DNA of 64,000 nucleotides from the NCBI GenBank assembly GCA_000721275.1, contig JOFO01000034.1, positions 1 to 64,000 of the forward strand, read 5' to 3'. This DNA is from Microtetraspora glauca (GTDB lineage Bacteria > Actinomycetota > Actinomycetes > Streptomycetales > Streptomycetaceae). Position 1 is the stretch's first letter; the number at the start of each line of letters is the position of its first letter. Positions 15,667-25,803 of this stretch are shown in pieces. A program made the translations under genes and the position numbers. Below the pieces are notes generated by a model. The model saw only the letters and a list, made by a program, of their open reading frames with translations, did no database searches and was not told the DNA's origin.

Positions 15667-16635
15667 TCAGACCGCCTGCACGGCCTCCACCGCCGCGCCC
15701 CGCTTCTCGATCGCCTGCTGGTACAGGCGGCCCGCGCGGTACGAGGAGCGGACCAGCGGGCCCGACATCACGCCGGAGAAGCCGATCTGGTCGGCCTCCT
15801 CCTTCAGCTCCACGAACTCCTGCGGCTTCACCCAGCGCTCGACGGGGTGGTGCCGGACGGAGGGGCGCAGGTACTGGGTGATGGTGATGAGCTCGCAGCC
15901 GGCGTCGTGCAGCTGCCGCAGCGCCTCGCTGACCTCCTCGCGGGTCTCGCCCATGCCGAGGATCAGGTTGGACTTCGTGACCAGGCCGTGGTCGCGGGCC
16001 TGGGTGATGACGTCCAGGGAGCGCTCGTAGCGGAAGCCGGGGCGGATCCGCTTGAAGATCCGCGGCACCGTCTCCACGTTGTGCGCGAAGACCTCGGGGC
16101 GGGAGTCGAAGACCTCCTTGAGGAGCTCCGGCACCGCGTTGAAGTCGGGGGCGAGCAGCTCGACCTTGGTGCGGCCGGCGGCGCGCTCCGCGGTCTGCTG
16201 GTGGATCTGCCGGACGGTCTCCGCGTACAGCCAGGCGCCGCCGTCCTCCAGGTCGTCGCGGGCGACGCCGGTGATGGTGGCGTAGTTCAGGTCCATCGTG
16301 ACGACGGACTCGCCCACGCGGCGCGGCTCGTCGCGGTCGAGGGCCTCCGGCTTGCCGGTGTCGATCTGGCAGAAGTCGCAGCGCCGGGTGCACTGGTCAC
16401 CGCCGATGAGGAAGGTCGCCTCGCGGTCCTCCCAGCACTCGAAGATGTTGGGACAGCCCGCCTCCTGGCAGACCGTGTGCAGGCCCTCGCTCTTCACGAG
16501 GCTCTGCATCTTCGTGTACTCCGGACCCATCTTCGCGCGGGTCTTGATCCACTCGGGCTTGCGCTCGATGGGGGTCTGGGCGTTCCGGACCTCCAGGCGC
16601 AGCATCTTGCGTCCGTCGGGGGCGACTGCGGACAC
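15667..16635 (-). CDS. lipA: Lipoyl synthase
   Basis: The 322-residue radical-SAM enzyme inserts two sulfur atoms into octanoyl-lipoyl domains. Both iron-sulfur cluster motifs are present: the auxiliary C-x4-C-x5-C in [12 protein letters not shown] and the radical-SAM CxxxCxxC in CTRRCDFC. It also has NLILGMGET and the C-terminal RSSYRAG, whose Ser ligates the auxiliary cluster. The start is GTG 16635 behind CAGGAG; a longer frame upstream is not conserved in character. It lies downstream of lipB. Its targets in this window would be the lipoyl domains of the E2 protein at 33288-35084. Confidence 0.97.
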   Translation of the reverse strand: MSAVAPDGRKMLRLEVRNAQTPIERKPEWIKTRAKMGPEYTKMQSLVKSEGLHTVCQEAGCPNIFECWEDREATFLIGGDQCTRRCDFCQIDTGKPEALDRDEPRRVGESVVTMDLNYATITGVARDDLEDGGAWLYAETVRQIHQQTAERAAGRTKVELLAPDFNAVPELLKEVFDSRPEVFAHNVETVPRIFKRIRPGFRYERSLDVITQARDHGLVTKSNLILGMGETREEVSEALRQLHDAGCELITITQYLRPSVRHHPVERWVKPQEFVELKEEADQIGFSGVMSGPLVRSSYRAGRLYQQAIEKRGAAVEAVQAV

Positions 16636-16737
16636 ATCGGCTCCTGTAGCTTCGATTCTTCGGCGCACACCAGGGTACGCCCGTTGCTTCCATGCCTTGC
16701 TACGTCTGGCCAACCCGTGGCCAGAGCCCGGCATTCC

Positions 16738-17553
16738 TCAGGCGGACGCCGTCTCCACCGGCCGCTCGATCTCCCGCGGCTTCGGCTCCGCGTTCTCCAG
16801 CACGTCGCGCAGGTGCCGCTCCAGGACCGGGAGCACCTCGTCGATGGTGACGTCGCGGCCCAGCTCGTGGGCGAGGGAGGCGACGCCGGCGTCGCGGATG
16901 CCGCACGGGATGATCCGGTCGAACCAGGCGTTGTCCGGGTTCACGTTGAGGGCGAAGCCGTGCATGGTGACGCCCTTGGCGACGCGGATGCCGATCGCGG
17001 CCAGCTTGCGGTCCTCGCGGCGCTGGCCGGCGTTGGAGGGGGCGTACTCGGGGCCGTGCAGACGGGGGTCGAACTCCTCGTCGGTCAGCCGCGGGTCGAA
17101 GTCCAGCGAGAGGCCGCCGAGCGAGGGCCGCTCCTCGACCGGGTCGCCCAGCACCCAGACGCCGCTGCGCCCCTCGACGCGGGTGGTCGCCACGCCGAAC
17201 TCGGCGGCGGTGCGGATCAGCGCCTCCTCCAGGCGGCGCACGTGCGCGACGACGTCCACCGGGCGGGGCAGCTTGAGGATCGGGTAGCCGACCAGCTGGC
17301 CGGGGCCGTGCCAGGTGATCTTGCCGCCGCGGTCGACGTCGATGACCGGGGTCCCGTCGAGCGGGCGCTCGCTGTCCTGGGTGCGCCGTCCGGCCGTGTA
17401 CACCGGCGGGTGCTCCAGGAGCAGACAGGTGTCGCCGATCTCGTCGGCGAACCGCGCGGCGTGCACCTCGCGCTGCTTGTCCCAGGCCACCTGGTAGTCG
17501 ACGGCGTCCTCGCCGAAGCCCAGGCGGACGAATTGCAGCTCACTCACGGCCAT
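16738..17553 (-). CDS. lipB: Lipoyl(octanoyl) transferase
   Basis: The product (about 270 residues) moves octanoate from acyl carrier protein to lipoyl domains, the step before LipA. It carries the family signature [18 protein letters not shown], the invariant Lys in [10 protein letters not shown] and the catalytic Cys in [11 protein letters not shown]. Two starts are possible: ATG 17553, or GTG 17547, which has better spacing from AGGAGG and gives the usual MSEL-type N-terminus. It is the first gene of a leftward group with lipA. Cytoplasmic. Confidence 0.96.
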   Translation of the reverse strand: MAVSELQFVRLGFGEDAVDYQVAWDKQREVHAARFADEIGDTCLLLEHPPVYTAGRRTQDSERPLDGTPVIDVDRGGKITWHGPGQLVGYPILKLPRPVDVVAHVRRLEEALIRTAAEFGVATTRVEGRSGVWVLGDPVEERPSLGGLSLDFDPRLTDEEFDPRLHGPEYAPSNAGQRREDRKLAAIGIRVAKGVTMHGFALNVNPDNAWFDRIIPCGIRDAGVASLAHELGRDVTIDEVLPVLERHLRDVLENAEPKPREIERPVETASA

Positions 17554-17878
17554 GCCTCCTCCTGGGTGCCCGCGGCCGGGTTCCGGGGATCGTCCCGGGG
17601 CGGGAGCCGGCCCGGCACCCTGCGTCTTACGCGCCCCTGCCACTGTACGGCGACCCCGCGCGAACGTTCGGGGCAGGTGGAGGCGCACCCGTGGTGAGGG
17701 CCGTGAGGGCCGCCGGGTCAGCGGCGGGTGGCAACGGGGGTTCCGGTTCCTCACACGATCGGATGAATGTGGGGCGAAGTAGGCGGTACGGGCCGGGATG
17801 ACCGCTACATTCACGCCGTTCCATGAGGGTCGAGACGGGTCGCGACCTGCGCCCGGAAGGCAGGAGACCGCACAGCCG

Positions 17879-19384
17879 ATGACGGAACGACCACCGCAGC
17901 GCGTCCCGAACCGCCAGCTCGCCGCGCTCATCGCCGAAGCCGGCTTCTCCCACGCGGGTCTCGCCAGAAGGGTGGACCAGCTGGGCCTGGAGCACGGGCT
18001 CGACCTGCGGTACGACAAGACCTCCGTGACCCGCTGGCTGCGCGGCCAGCAGCCCCGCGGCACCACGCCCGCCCTGATCGCCGAGGTCTTCACCCGCCGT
18101 CTCGGCCGCCGGCTCTCCGCCCAGGACCTCGGCCTCGACGCCTGCGCGCCGGTCTACGCCGGACTGGAGTTCGCCGCCACCCCCGAGGAGGCCGTGGACA
18201 TCGTCAGCGGCCTCTGGCGCAAGGACTCCGGCAGCCACGCCGAACTCCGCAAGATCGCCTTCACCCCCGCCGGCCTCGTCGTCCCCAGCCGCGACTGGCT
18301 GATCGGCCGCGCCGACGACCGGGTCGCCCGCGGCGAGCCCGCCGCCCCCGTGCCCGTGGTCCGCCCCGGCGGGACCGGCGGCGGACCGGTCCGCGCGATC
18401 GGCACCGGCACCGACCCCCGGGTGCCCCCGCAGGGCCGGTACTCCGTCCCCCGCCAGCGCGGCACCGAGCGCGGCCCCGGCCAGCGCGTCACCGGCGGCG
18501 ACATCGCCGCCCTCCGCTCCGTCGGCGACCTCTTCCGCACCCTCGACCACGCCTACGGCGGCGGCCACGCCCGCCAGGCCCTCGTCCGCTACCTGGAGCA
18601 CGAGGCCGAACCGATGCTCCGCGGCACCTACGGCGAGGCCACCGGCCGGCGCCTCTTCGCCGCCGCCGCCGACCTCACCCGGCTCGCCGGCTGGACCTCG
18701 TACGACATCGCCGCCCACGGCCTCGCCCAGCGCTACTTCGTGCAGGCGCTGCGGCTCGCCCAGGCCGCCGGGGACCGCGCCTACGGCTCGTACGTGCTCC
18801 TCACCATGAGCTGCCAGGCCGTCTACCTCGGCCACGGACGGGAGGCCGTGCAGCTCGCCCGGGTCGCCCAGCAGGGCGTCGGCTCCTCCGCGCCGCCCGT
18901 CGTCCAGGCGATGCTGCACGCCGTCGAGGCCCGCGGCCACGCCGTCCTCTCCGAGGCCCGCGCGTGCAGCGCCGCCCTGGTCCGCGCCGAGCGGGCCCTG
19001 GAGGCCGCCCGGCCCGGCGACGAGGTGCCGCCGTGGGCCCGCGCCTTCGACGAGGCCCAGCTCGCCGACGAGCTGGGCCACTGCCACCGCGACCTCCAGC
19101 AGTACCGCCCCGCCGCCCAGCACGCCGAGCGCGCCCTCCAGCTCCGCGCCCCCGGCTACGCCCGCAGCCGGCTCTTCTGCCGGGTCGTCCTCGCCACCGC
19201 CCGGCTCGCCCTCGGCGAGCTGGACCAGGCGTGCGCGCTGGGCGCCGAGGCCGCCCAGCAGGCCGCCGAGATGCGCTCGGCCCGCGCGATCGAGTACGTC
19301 CGCGACTTCGAGCGCCGCCTGGAGCCCTACCGGGACGCCCCGCCCGTCCGCACCTACCGCGACCGCGTCGCCGCCCTCGGCTGA
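17879..19384 (+). CDS. Large regulatory protein with N-terminal helix-turn-helix and TPR-like repeats
   Basis: The 501-residue product begins [20 protein letters not shown] and has an N-terminal helix-turn-helix ([10 protein letters not shown], followed by [14 protein letters not shown]). A proline/glycine-rich linker (about 155-205) leads into helical repeats in the C-terminal half (e.g. [28 protein letters not shown]) that look like TPRs. This layout is that of the streptomycete NsdA-like pleiotropic regulators. The start is uncertain; ATG 17798 gives a longer product, but conserved-looking sequence starts at 17879. It diverges from lipB. Confidence 0.82.
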   Translation: MTERPPQRVPNRQLAALIAEAGFSHAGLARRVDQLGLEHGLDLRYDKTSVTRWLRGQQPRGTTPALIAEVFTRRLGRRLSAQDLGLDACAPVYAGLEFAATPEEAVDIVSGLWRKDSGSHAELRKIAFTPAGLVVPSRDWLIGRADDRVARGEPAAPVPVVRPGGTGGGPVRAIGTGTDPRVPPQGRYSVPRQRGTERGPGQRVTGGDIAALRSVGDLFRTLDHAYGGGHARQALVRYLEHEAEPMLRGTYGEATGRRLFAAAADLTRLAGWTSYDIAAHGLAQRYFVQALRLAQAAGDRAYGSYVLLTMSCQAVYLGHGREAVQLARVAQQGVGSSAPPVVQAMLHAVEARGHAVLSEARACSAALVRAERALEAARPGDEVPPWARAFDEAQLADELGHCHRDLQQYRPAAQHAERALQLRAPGYARSRLFCRVVLATARLALGELDQACALGAEAAQQAAEMRSARAIEYVRDFERRLEPYRDAPPVRTYRDRVAALG

Positions 19385-19411
19385 CCCCCGCCGCGCCCGG
19401 GCGGCGACGGC

Positions 19412-20752
19412 CTACGCGGCCTCCTCCTCCGTCTCCTCCACGGCCGGCGGGCGCAGCCCCAGGTCGGCCAGGACGGCCCCGGCGGCGCGCTCCCCGGTGC
19501 CCAGCGTCGAGCGCAGGGTGCCCGCCCCCCGGTGGTCGCCGCACACGTACAGACCCGCGAGCAGCCGCACCGAACGGCACGGGTCGTGCGCCGGGGGAGT
19601 GGCGAGCACCGCGTCCCGGGTGTGGTGGAGGGCCAGCAGCTCCCACTCGTCCGTGGACGTGCCGTACAGCGCCGCCAGGTGCTTGCGCACCCGCCGCTCG
19701 GTGTCGTCCGGCGGCGTCCCGAGGACCGTCGAGGTGATCAGCGGCCGGCCCGCCGGCGCCCGCGCCGGGTCCACCGCGCTCATCACCGCCGTGTGCGCCA
19801 CCGGACCGCCCGGGTCCGACTCCAGCAGCAGCGCCGGCTCGGCCGTGGGCGCCACCGGCGCCGTGTGGTGCAGCACCGTCACCGGGTGGTACGCGGGCAC
19901 CCGCAGGCCCGGCAGCAGCCCGGCCGCCGTCCGCGCCCCCGTCGCCAGCACCACCGCCCGGCAGCCGAACGTGCCGTGCTCGGCCGTGCCCACCCGCGCC
20001 GCCGACACGTCCGTGACCCGCACCCCGGTCCGTACCGTGCCCGCCGGCAGCGCCGCCGCCAGCCGCTCCGGGAGCGCCGCCGCGCCGCCCTCCGGCACCG
20101 ACACCCGGCCGCGCGCGAAGGCCCGCAGCGCCAGGTCGGCCCGCCGGCTCGACACCGCCAGGTCCGGGTCGGCGAGGAGGGCCGCCAGCAGGGGCCGCAG
20201 CACGGTCTGGACGGTCCGGGCGGGCAGCCGGCCCGACAGCGCCTCCCGCGCGGTCCGCTCCGGCCGGGCGAGCAGCCGCTGGGTGGGCGTCGCCGCGAGC
20301 CGGACCAGCGAGGCGCCGAGCCGGGCCTGGTCCAGCGAGGCCGCCGGATGCCGGGGGGCGCTCGCGAGGGCGCGCGCCACGGTGAGCGCGCCCCTCCGGT
20401 TGCGGGGGTGCGGGGCGCCCCAGCGGGCGTACCGTCCGTCGGTGTGGACCAGGACCCCGGGCGCGAAGGGGCGCGACGTCACGCTGTCGAGCCCCGGCAG
20501 GGCCCGCAGCTCCTCCGGTGCGAGGGTGAGCAGCCGGCCCACCCGGTCGAGCCGGAAGCCGTCGGTCTCGCCGGTGGCGTGCCGGCCGCCGACGAACGGC
20601 TCGGCCTCCAGGACCGCGACCGAGAGGCCCGCCCCGGTCAGCCGCCGGGCCGCCGTGAGCCCGGCGATCCCGGCGCCGACGACGACCACGTCGACCTCGT
20701 CCGTGTGCGGTGTCCGTCCTGCCCGCTGTGCGCTGCGTGCGGTACTGAGCAC
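19412..20752 (-). CDS. FAD-dependent oxidoreductase (phytoene-desaturase/amine-oxidase type)
   Basis: The 446-residue product has the N-terminal dinucleotide motif VVVVGAGIAGLTAARRL (GxGxxG), followed by the acidic ribose-binding VAVLEAEPFVGGR. Near the C-terminus is the FAD motif GLYVCGDHRGAGTL. This is the layout of flavin amine oxidases and carotenoid desaturases. No carotenoid or other pathway genes flank it, so the substrate is unknown. The start is GTG 20752. It is probably cytoplasmic or membrane-associated. Confidence 0.86.
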   Translation of the reverse strand: MLSTARSAQRAGRTPHTDEVDVVVVGAGIAGLTAARRLTGAGLSVAVLEAEPFVGGRHATGETDGFRLDRVGRLLTLAPEELRALPGLDSVTSRPFAPGVLVHTDGRYARWGAPHPRNRRGALTVARALASAPRHPAASLDQARLGASLVRLAATPTQRLLARPERTAREALSGRLPARTVQTVLRPLLAALLADPDLAVSSRRADLALRAFARGRVSVPEGGAAALPERLAAALPAGTVRTGVRVTDVSAARVGTAEHGTFGCRAVVLATGARTAAGLLPGLRVPAYHPVTVLHHTAPVAPTAEPALLLESDPGGPVAHTAVMSAVDPARAPAGRPLITSTVLGTPPDDTERRVRKHLAALYGTSTDEWELLALHHTRDAVLATPPAHDPCRSVRLLAGLYVCGDHRGAGTLRSTLGTGERAAGAVLADLGLRPPAVEETEEEAA

Positions 20753-20779
20753 GTGCCCCTCCCCAGGTCTGCGCCGCCT

Positions 20780-20801
20780 GTTGGGGGCCTATGCCCCCAA
20801 C
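20780..20801. terminator. 9-bp perfect hairpin between two leftward genes
   Basis: GTTGGGGGC at 20780-20788 pairs with GCCCCCAAC at 20793-20801 around a 4-base loop. It is 28 bases upstream of the oxidoreductase start and 150 bases past the upstream gene, so it may be a terminator for that gene or an operator/attenuator for the next one. Confidence 0.55.
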
Positions 20802-20951
20802 CGGCCCCCGGAATGCCCGAGTTCGCGATCCGTGTCGACTGGTGGGCACCGAGGGTAGGCAGCGCTCCCACCGCCCGGCGCCCGCGCGCGGCGGGCTTGC
20901 CGGAGCACGGGGGAGCGCAGGGAGCGCAAAGGCCCCGCGGGGAGCGGCGGT

Positions 20952-21863
20952 TCAGTCGGCGGCGGCCCGGATCGCGGCGTCGATGGTGGGGAAGGCGAAG
21001 GTGAAGCCGGAGGAGAGCAGCCGGCCCGGCAGCACCCGCTGGCTGCCGAGGACGTCGGCCGCGAAGTCGCCGAGGACGAGCCGCAGCGCGGGCGCGGGGA
21101 CCGGGAAGGGGGTCGGGCGACGCAGCACCCGGCCCATGGCGGCGGTCACCTCGCGGTTGGTGACCGGTTCCGGCGCGGTCAGGTTCACCGGCCCGGAGAG
21201 CCCCGGTGTGTCCATCAGGTGCCGCAGCGCGGCGACCTCGTCGTGGAGCGAGATGAACGACCAGTACTGGCCGCCGTCGCCCAGCCGCCCGCCGAGCCCG
21301 GCCCGGAAGACGGGGAAGAGCCGCCCCCAGGCGCCGCCCTGACGGGCCACCACCAGTCCGGTGCGGGCGTACGTCACCCGGATCCCGGCGTCCTCGGCGG
21401 GGGCCGCGGCGGCCTCCCACTCGACGCACACCGAGGGCAGGAAGCCGCTGCCGGCCGGGGCGCTCTCGTCGACCGCGCGGCTGCCGGTGTCGCCGTACCA
21501 GCCGAGGGCGGTGCCGCAGACCAGCGTCTCCGGCGGCTCGGCGAGCCCGGCGAGGGCGCGGGCGAGCGCGGTGGTGCCGAGCACCCTGCTGTCCCGGATC
21601 TCCTTCTTGTACGCCTCGGTCCAGCGGCGCTCGCCGACGCCGGCGCCCGCCAGGTGCACGACCGCGTCGACGCCGACGAGCCCGGCGCCGTCCACGTACA
21701 GCCGCTTCGGGTCCCACTCGACCTCGTCGGCGGTCCTGGCGGGGCGGCGGACGAGCCGCAGGACGTCGTGCCCGTCGGCGCGCAGGGAACGGACGAGGGC
21801 GGCGCCGATCAGGCCGGAGGCCCCGGTGACGGCGACGCGCTTGCGGAGGGCGGAAGGCTGCAT
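20952..21863 (-). CDS. TIGR01777-type NAD-dependent epimerase (SDR, SulA-like)
   Basis: The 303-residue product opens with a Rossmann motif VAVTGASGLIGAALV (about 10-24). It has VVHLAGAGVGERRWTEAYK and the middle motif ALGWYGDTGSRAVDE that defines the TIGR01777 family of extended SDR proteins, plus ISLHDEVAAL. These are NAD(P)-binding proteins related to plant and cyanobacterial SulA, with no settled substrate. The start is ATG 21863. It diverges from the GNAT gene. Confidence 0.9.
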   Translation of the reverse strand: MQPSALRKRVAVTGASGLIGAALVRSLRADGHDVLRLVRRPARTADEVEWDPKRLYVDGAGLVGVDAVVHLAGAGVGERRWTEAYKKEIRDSRVLGTTALARALAGLAEPPETLVCGTALGWYGDTGSRAVDESAPAGSGFLPSVCVEWEAAAAPAEDAGIRVTYARTGLVVARQGGAWGRLFPVFRAGLGGRLGDGGQYWSFISLHDEVAALRHLMDTPGLSGPVNLTAPEPVTNREVTAAMGRVLRRPTPFPVPAPALRLVLGDFAADVLGSQRVLPGRLLSSGFTFAFPTIDAAIRAAAD

Positions 21864-21910
21864 GGTCCCATCCTGCCCGGTGCGGGGGCGGGCGTGGCAG
21901 AGTGGCCGCC

Positions 21911-22411
21911 ATGACCGCGCCGGACCGTCTCGTCATCCGCACCGCCGTCCCGGACGACGCCGGGCCGCTGGGCCGGCTGGACCGGGCGACCTGGTCGCCG
22001 CTGCACGCGGTGGCGCCCGCGCCGGCGGAGCCGTACCCGCCGTTCTTCGACGAGCGGCACCGGCCGGAGGACCACCTCGTCGCCGAGCGCGACGGTGCCC
22101 TGCTGGGGTACGTGCGGGTGGGGCGGCCCACGCCGCTCCCGTCCAACGCGCACGTCCGGCAGATCCAGGGCCTCGCCGTCGCCGACGCGGCGCGGGGCCG
22201 GGGGGTGGGCCGGGCGCTGCTGCGGGCGGCCCTGGCGAAGGCGGCGGCCGACGGCGCCACCCGGATCACCCTGCGGGTCCTCGGCCACAACGGCCCGGCC
22301 CGCGCCCTCTACGAGGCGGAGGGCTTCACCGTCGAGGGGGTCCTGCCCGGCGAGTTCGTCCTCGACGGCGAGCCCGCCGACGACGTCCAGATGGGCCGCT
22401 CACTCCCTTAG
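21911..22411 (+). CDS. GNAT-family N-acetyltransferase
   Basis: The 166-residue product has the GNAT core. Strand four (HVRQIQGLAVADAARGRGVG) is followed by the acetyl-CoA-binding Q/RxxGxG/A loop RGRGVGRALL. The C-terminal part has GHNGPARALYEAEGF, typical of the family. The substrate (small molecule or protein N-terminus) is not predictable. ATG 21911 is chosen over an in-frame ATG nine bases upstream. Its stop overlaps the end of the convergent TetR gene by four bases. Confidence 0.9.
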   Translation: MTAPDRLVIRTAVPDDAGPLGRLDRATWSPLHAVAPAPAEPYPPFFDERHRPEDHLVAERDGALLGYVRVGRPTPLPSNAHVRQIQGLAVADAARGRGVGRALLRAALAKAAADGATRITLRVLGHNGPARALYEAEGFTVEGVLPGEFVLDGEPADDVQMGRSLP

Positions 22412-23058
22412 CCGGCGGTCCACAGCGTCACCCCGCCCATCAGTTCGCGCAGGCAGCGCAGGGCGAGGGCGGCCGGGGAGCCGGGGCCCTCCACGGGGGC
22501 GTCGGACTCGGCCCAGCTCTCCAGCGCGACGCGGATCGCGTCGGTGGCCGCCGCCGCGGCCAGCCGCACCTCCAGCGGGTCGGCGTCCGGCCCGGCGAGC
22601 GCCGCCAGGACCTCGCGGAGCCGTTCCTCGGACTCCTGGTTGACCCGGTACCAGACCGCCCGCAGCGCCGGGTCCTCGGCCGAGGCGCGCAGCAGCCCCC
22701 GGGTCCAGCGCAGTCCCTCCGCGGCGGCCTCGTCCGCCGGGGTGAGGGAGGCGGCGATCGAGCCCTCCAGGGCGGCGGCCAGGGGGGTGCCGGGAGCGGT
22801 GGCGGCGAGCGATTCCCGCCACCGGTCGCCGCCGCCCGCGAGGAGCGGGGCGACCGCGTCCTGCTTGGAGCGGAAGTAGCGGTAGAAGGTGCGCAGCGCG
22901 ACCCCGGACCGCTGGGCGATGGACTCGGCGGTGGTGCCGTCCGGCCCGTGCTCGGTGAAGAGCTCGGCCGCCGCGCGGGCGATGTCCAGCTGGGTGGCGG
23001 CCTTGCGGCGCTGGGTCAGGGAGGGCGTCGCGGGGGCGGGCTCGGATCGCTTGGTCAC
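22408..23058 (-). CDS. TetR-family transcriptional repressor
   Basis: The product (about 216 residues from GTG 23058) has the TetR N-terminal domain: LDIARAAAELFTEHGPDGTT, then the helix-turn-helix IAQRSGVALRTFYRYFRSKQ. The C-terminal ligand domain is divergent. It is divergently transcribed from an SDR gene, with a palindrome at 23103-23124 between them, the classic arrangement for a repressor controlling itself and a neighbouring enzyme. Confidence 0.92.
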   Translation of the reverse strand: MTKRSEPAPATPSLTQRRKAATQLDIARAAAELFTEHGPDGTTAESIAQRSGVALRTFYRYFRSKQDAVAPLLAGGGDRWRESLAATAPGTPLAAALEGSIAASLTPADEAAAEGLRWTRGLLRASAEDPALRAVWYRVNQESEERLREVLAALAGPDADPLEVRLAAAAATDAIRVALESWAESDAPVEGPGSPAALALRCLRELMGGVTLWTAG

Positions 23059-23102
23059 CGTACGAGGGTACGCCCCGGATGCCGGACCTGCATGACGTGC
23101 AC

Positions 23103-23124
23103 TTGTGGCAAAACGTGCCACCAA
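23103..23124. promoter_or_regulatory. Candidate TetR operator
   Basis: An inverted repeat TTGTGGCA-n5-TGCCACCAA lies in the 119-base divergent region between the TetR and SDR genes. The TGGCA arms are perfect. Position and symmetry fit a TetR-family operator; binding is inferred. Confidence 0.6.
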
Positions 23125-23177
23125 GGCGTACGGTGGCAGCGATTCCGACAAGCGCCCGACACCGAGAGGCCGCCGCC

Positions 23178-23972
23178 ATGAACCAGCTCACCCGTTACGA
23201 GAACCGCCGCGCCCTGGTCACCGGCGGCGGCTCCGGCATCGGCCAGGCCACCGTCCTGCGCATGCTCGCCGAGGGCGGCCGGGTCGTCGCCGCCGACATC
23301 AGCGAGGACGGCCTGAAGGACACCGCCGCCAAGGCGGGCGACGCAGCCGGCCGCCTCACCACCGTGGTCGTGAACGTCGCCGACGAGGAGTCCGTCCGGG
23401 CCGGCGTCGCCGCCGCCGTCACCGCCCTCGGCGGCCTCGACGTGCTGGTCAACGCGGCCGGCGTGCTCCGCTCCTCGCACACCCACGAGACCAGCCTCGA
23501 CGCCTTCGAGCAGGTGCTCCGGATCAACCTCACCGGCACCTTCCTCGTGATCCGCGAGGCGATCCCGGCACTCCTGGAGGGCGACGGCCCCGCCGTCGTG
23601 AACTTCTCCTCCACCTCGGCGGTGTTCGCCCACCCCTACATGGCGGCCTACGCGGCCAGCAAGGGCGGCATCCAGTCCATGACCCACGCCCTCGCCGCCG
23701 AGTACGCCAAGCAGGGCATCCGCTTCACCGCCGTCCAGCCCGGCTCCATCTCCTCCGGCATGACCGACGGCTCCGGCGCCAGCAAGCAGTCCATGGGCCC
23801 CGGCCTCCCCGCCGACGCCGACATGACGCTCTTCATGAAGCTCGCCCCCGCCCTCGGCCAGGGCTTCGCCGGCCCCGAGACCGTCGCCGGCGTCGTCGCG
23901 ATGCTCGCCTCCGAGGACGGCCGCTTCATCACCGGCACCGAGGTCCGCGTCGACGGCGGCACCCACTTCTGA
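23178..23972 (+). CDS. Short-chain dehydrogenase/reductase (TetR-linked)
   Basis: The 264-residue product is a classical SDR. The coenzyme motif LVTGGGSGIGQAT lies at about 13-25, DISEDGLKD follows the second strand, and NAAGVLRSS at about 93-101 is the NNAG-type motif. The active site has Ser in FSSTSA and YAASKGG (Tyr-x3-Lys). The C-terminus GTEVRVDGGTHF is typical. It makes or reduces an alcohol using NAD(P)(H); the substrate is unknown, but the neighbouring TetR operator suggests induction by a small ligand. Confidence 0.9.
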   Translation: MNQLTRYENRRALVTGGGSGIGQATVLRMLAEGGRVVAADISEDGLKDTAAKAGDAAGRLTTVVVNVADEESVRAGVAAAVTALGGLDVLVNAAGVLRSSHTHETSLDAFEQVLRINLTGTFLVIREAIPALLEGDGPAVVNFSSTSAVFAHPYMAAYAASKGGIQSMTHALAAEYAKQGIRFTAVQPGSISSGMTDGSGASKQSMGPGLPADADMTLFMKLAPALGQGFAGPETVAGVVAMLASEDGRFITGTEVRVDGGTHF

Positions 23973-24026
23973 CCGGACCGCCCGCGGTTCGGGCCCCGCC
24001 CCGGCGACCCCGCCGGCCCCCGGCGG

Positions 24027-24551
24027 TCAGGGCCTGAACCGCTCCCACAGCCGGGGCAGCCGGGCCGCCAGGGCCTCCTCGTCCGCCAGGTCCAGCGGCA
24101 CGCCCTCCGGCTCCCCGTCCGGCATCACGAGCCCCAGGTCCGGCGTCTCCGTCCCGGTCAGCGTCTCGTACGCCTCGTCCGCCGCGAACCCCAGCTCCTC
24201 GCCGTCCCCGTCCAGCTCCGGATCGAACGCCTCCAGCAGCTCCGCCAGCTCGTCCGGATCGGCGACACCGCCCTCGTACACCTCCCGGCCCTGGCCGATC
24301 AGCCAGCAGCGGAAGGCGTCGAACCCCTCCTCGACGGCCCCCGCCCCGTCCAGCAGCACCACCGCCGCACCCCACACGTCCCAGTGGTACGCGCGGTTGA
24401 ACCGGGCCTCGAAGTGGCGCGCGTAGTCCAGCACCGTCTCCGGATCCAGCCGGGTCAGCCGCTCCACGAGCAGATCCGCCTGCTCCTCGGCGTCGCCCTC
24501 GGCCTCCTCGCGGGTGGCGTCGATGATCTCCCAGAACTCGGTCTCGTCCAT
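24027..24551 (-). CDS. DUF4240 domain protein
   Basis: The 174-residue product starts MDETEFWEIIDATREEAEGD, the characteristic N-terminus of DUF4240, with a helical acidic body (DQADLL-like and AFDPELDGDGEEL segments). It contains the RFNRAYHWDVWGAAVV helix. The family is widespread in Streptomyces, sometimes fused to immunity-like modules, but has no firm function. The start is ATG 24551, or the GTG immediately before it. Very acidic, cytoplasmic. Confidence 0.86.
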   Translation of the reverse strand: MDETEFWEIIDATREEAEGDAEEQADLLVERLTRLDPETVLDYARHFEARFNRAYHWDVWGAAVVLLDGAGAVEEGFDAFRCWLIGQGREVYEGGVADPDELAELLEAFDPELDGDGEELGFAADEAYETLTGTETPDLGLVMPDGEPEGVPLDLADEEALAARLPRLWERFRP

Positions 24552-24648
24552 CACGCCACCAGCATCGGGTCTCCCCGCCCACGACGCACCCGGAAATCCG
24601 ATTCCATCCAGACAGAAGATGTCGGGTATTCCTGCCAGCCTGGTCGGC

Positions 24649-25578
24649 ATGACCAACGAAACGAAGCCGCTGCACGGCCGGATCTGCCTGGTCGCCGGAG
24701 CCACCCGGGGGGCCGGACGGGCCATCGCCGTCCAGCTCGGCACCGCCGGCGCCACCGTCTACGTCACCGGCCGCACCACCCGCGACAAGATCAGCGAGGT
24801 CGGCCGCGCCACCGAGACCATCGAGGAGACCGCCGAGCTGGTGACCGCCGCCGGCGGCGAGGGGATCGCCGTCCCCACCGACCACCTGGAGCCCGGGCAG
24901 GTCCGCGCCCTCGTCGACCGGATCGACCGCGAGCGCGGCCGGCTCGACGTCCTCGTCAACGACGTCTGGGGCGGCGAACACCTCCTCGTCGACACCTTCG
25001 GCAAGCGGACCTGGGACATCGACCTCACCAGCGGCCTGCGGATGCTCGAACTCGGCGTCCGCACCCACCTCATCACCTCGCACACCGCCCTGCCGCTGCT
25101 CAACCGGCACCCCGGCGGCCTCGTCGTCGAGGTCACCGACGGCACCACCGCCTACAACGGCACCCACTACCGCGAGAACCTCTTCTACGACCTCGCCAAG
25201 AACGCCCCCCTCCGGATGGCCTTCGGCCTCGCGAAGGAACTCGCCGACAGCGGCGGCACCGCCGTCTCCGTCAGCCCGGGCTGGCTCCGCTCCGAGCAGA
25301 TGCTCGCCCACTTCGGCGTCACCGAGGACAACTGGCGCGACGCGGTGAAGCAGCTCCCCGACTTCGCCGTCTCCGAATCACCGGTCTACGTGGGACGGGC
25401 CGTCGCCGCCCTCGCCGCCGACCCCGACCGCGCCCGCTGGAACGGACAGTCCCTCGACAGCGGACAGCTCGCCAGGGAGTACGGCTTCACCGACGCGGAC
25501 GGCTCCCGCCCCGACTCCTGGGGCTTCATCCTGGCCAAGGAGTCCGACCCGGCCACCCGGGTCGAGGACTACCGGTAG
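24649..25578 (+). CDS. Short-chain dehydrogenase/reductase
   Basis: From ATG 24649 the 309-residue product starts MTNETKPLHGRICLVAGATR. It has GATRGAGRAIAVQL (coenzyme glycine motif), YVTGRTTR with Arg favouring NADP(H), and VNDVWGG in place of NNAG. The region LFYDLAKNAPLRMAFGLAK carries the Tyr-x3-Lys, with the Ser region in EVTDGTT. The larger size and the substitution at the NNAG motif place it among the atypical SDRs. The substrate is unknown and no operon partner is adjacent. Confidence 0.88.
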   Translation: MTNETKPLHGRICLVAGATRGAGRAIAVQLGTAGATVYVTGRTTRDKISEVGRATETIEETAELVTAAGGEGIAVPTDHLEPGQVRALVDRIDRERGRLDVLVNDVWGGEHLLVDTFGKRTWDIDLTSGLRMLELGVRTHLITSHTALPLLNRHPGGLVVEVTDGTTAYNGTHYRENLFYDLAKNAPLRMAFGLAKELADSGGTAVSVSPGWLRSEQMLAHFGVTEDNWRDAVKQLPDFAVSESPVYVGRAVAALAADPDRARWNGQSLDSGQLAREYGFTDADGSRPDSWGFILAKESDPATRVEDYR

Positions 25579-25803
25579 ACCGCGGACCGCTCACCGCCCG
25601 AAGGCGCCCGGTCCGTCAACCGGGGACCCGGGAGACCGTCACCGGAACGTGTGATCGCCTCCTTCCGGGAATCCGCTCCACCGCTGGTCAGACGCCGACC
25701 CTCACCCGTTCGGAGCTGATCATGAGCGGCCTACGGTGCCGCCGCCGGACGCGTTCACCGCCTCCGGCGGAAGCGTTTCGACATCGGACCGGGAGCAGGA
25801 CGC
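25579..25803 (+). other. Upstream region of FabG-type cluster
   Basis: About 225 bases without a gene, carrying the promoter for the cluster beginning at 25804. I see no clear operator, riboswitch or small ORF. Confidence 0.4.
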
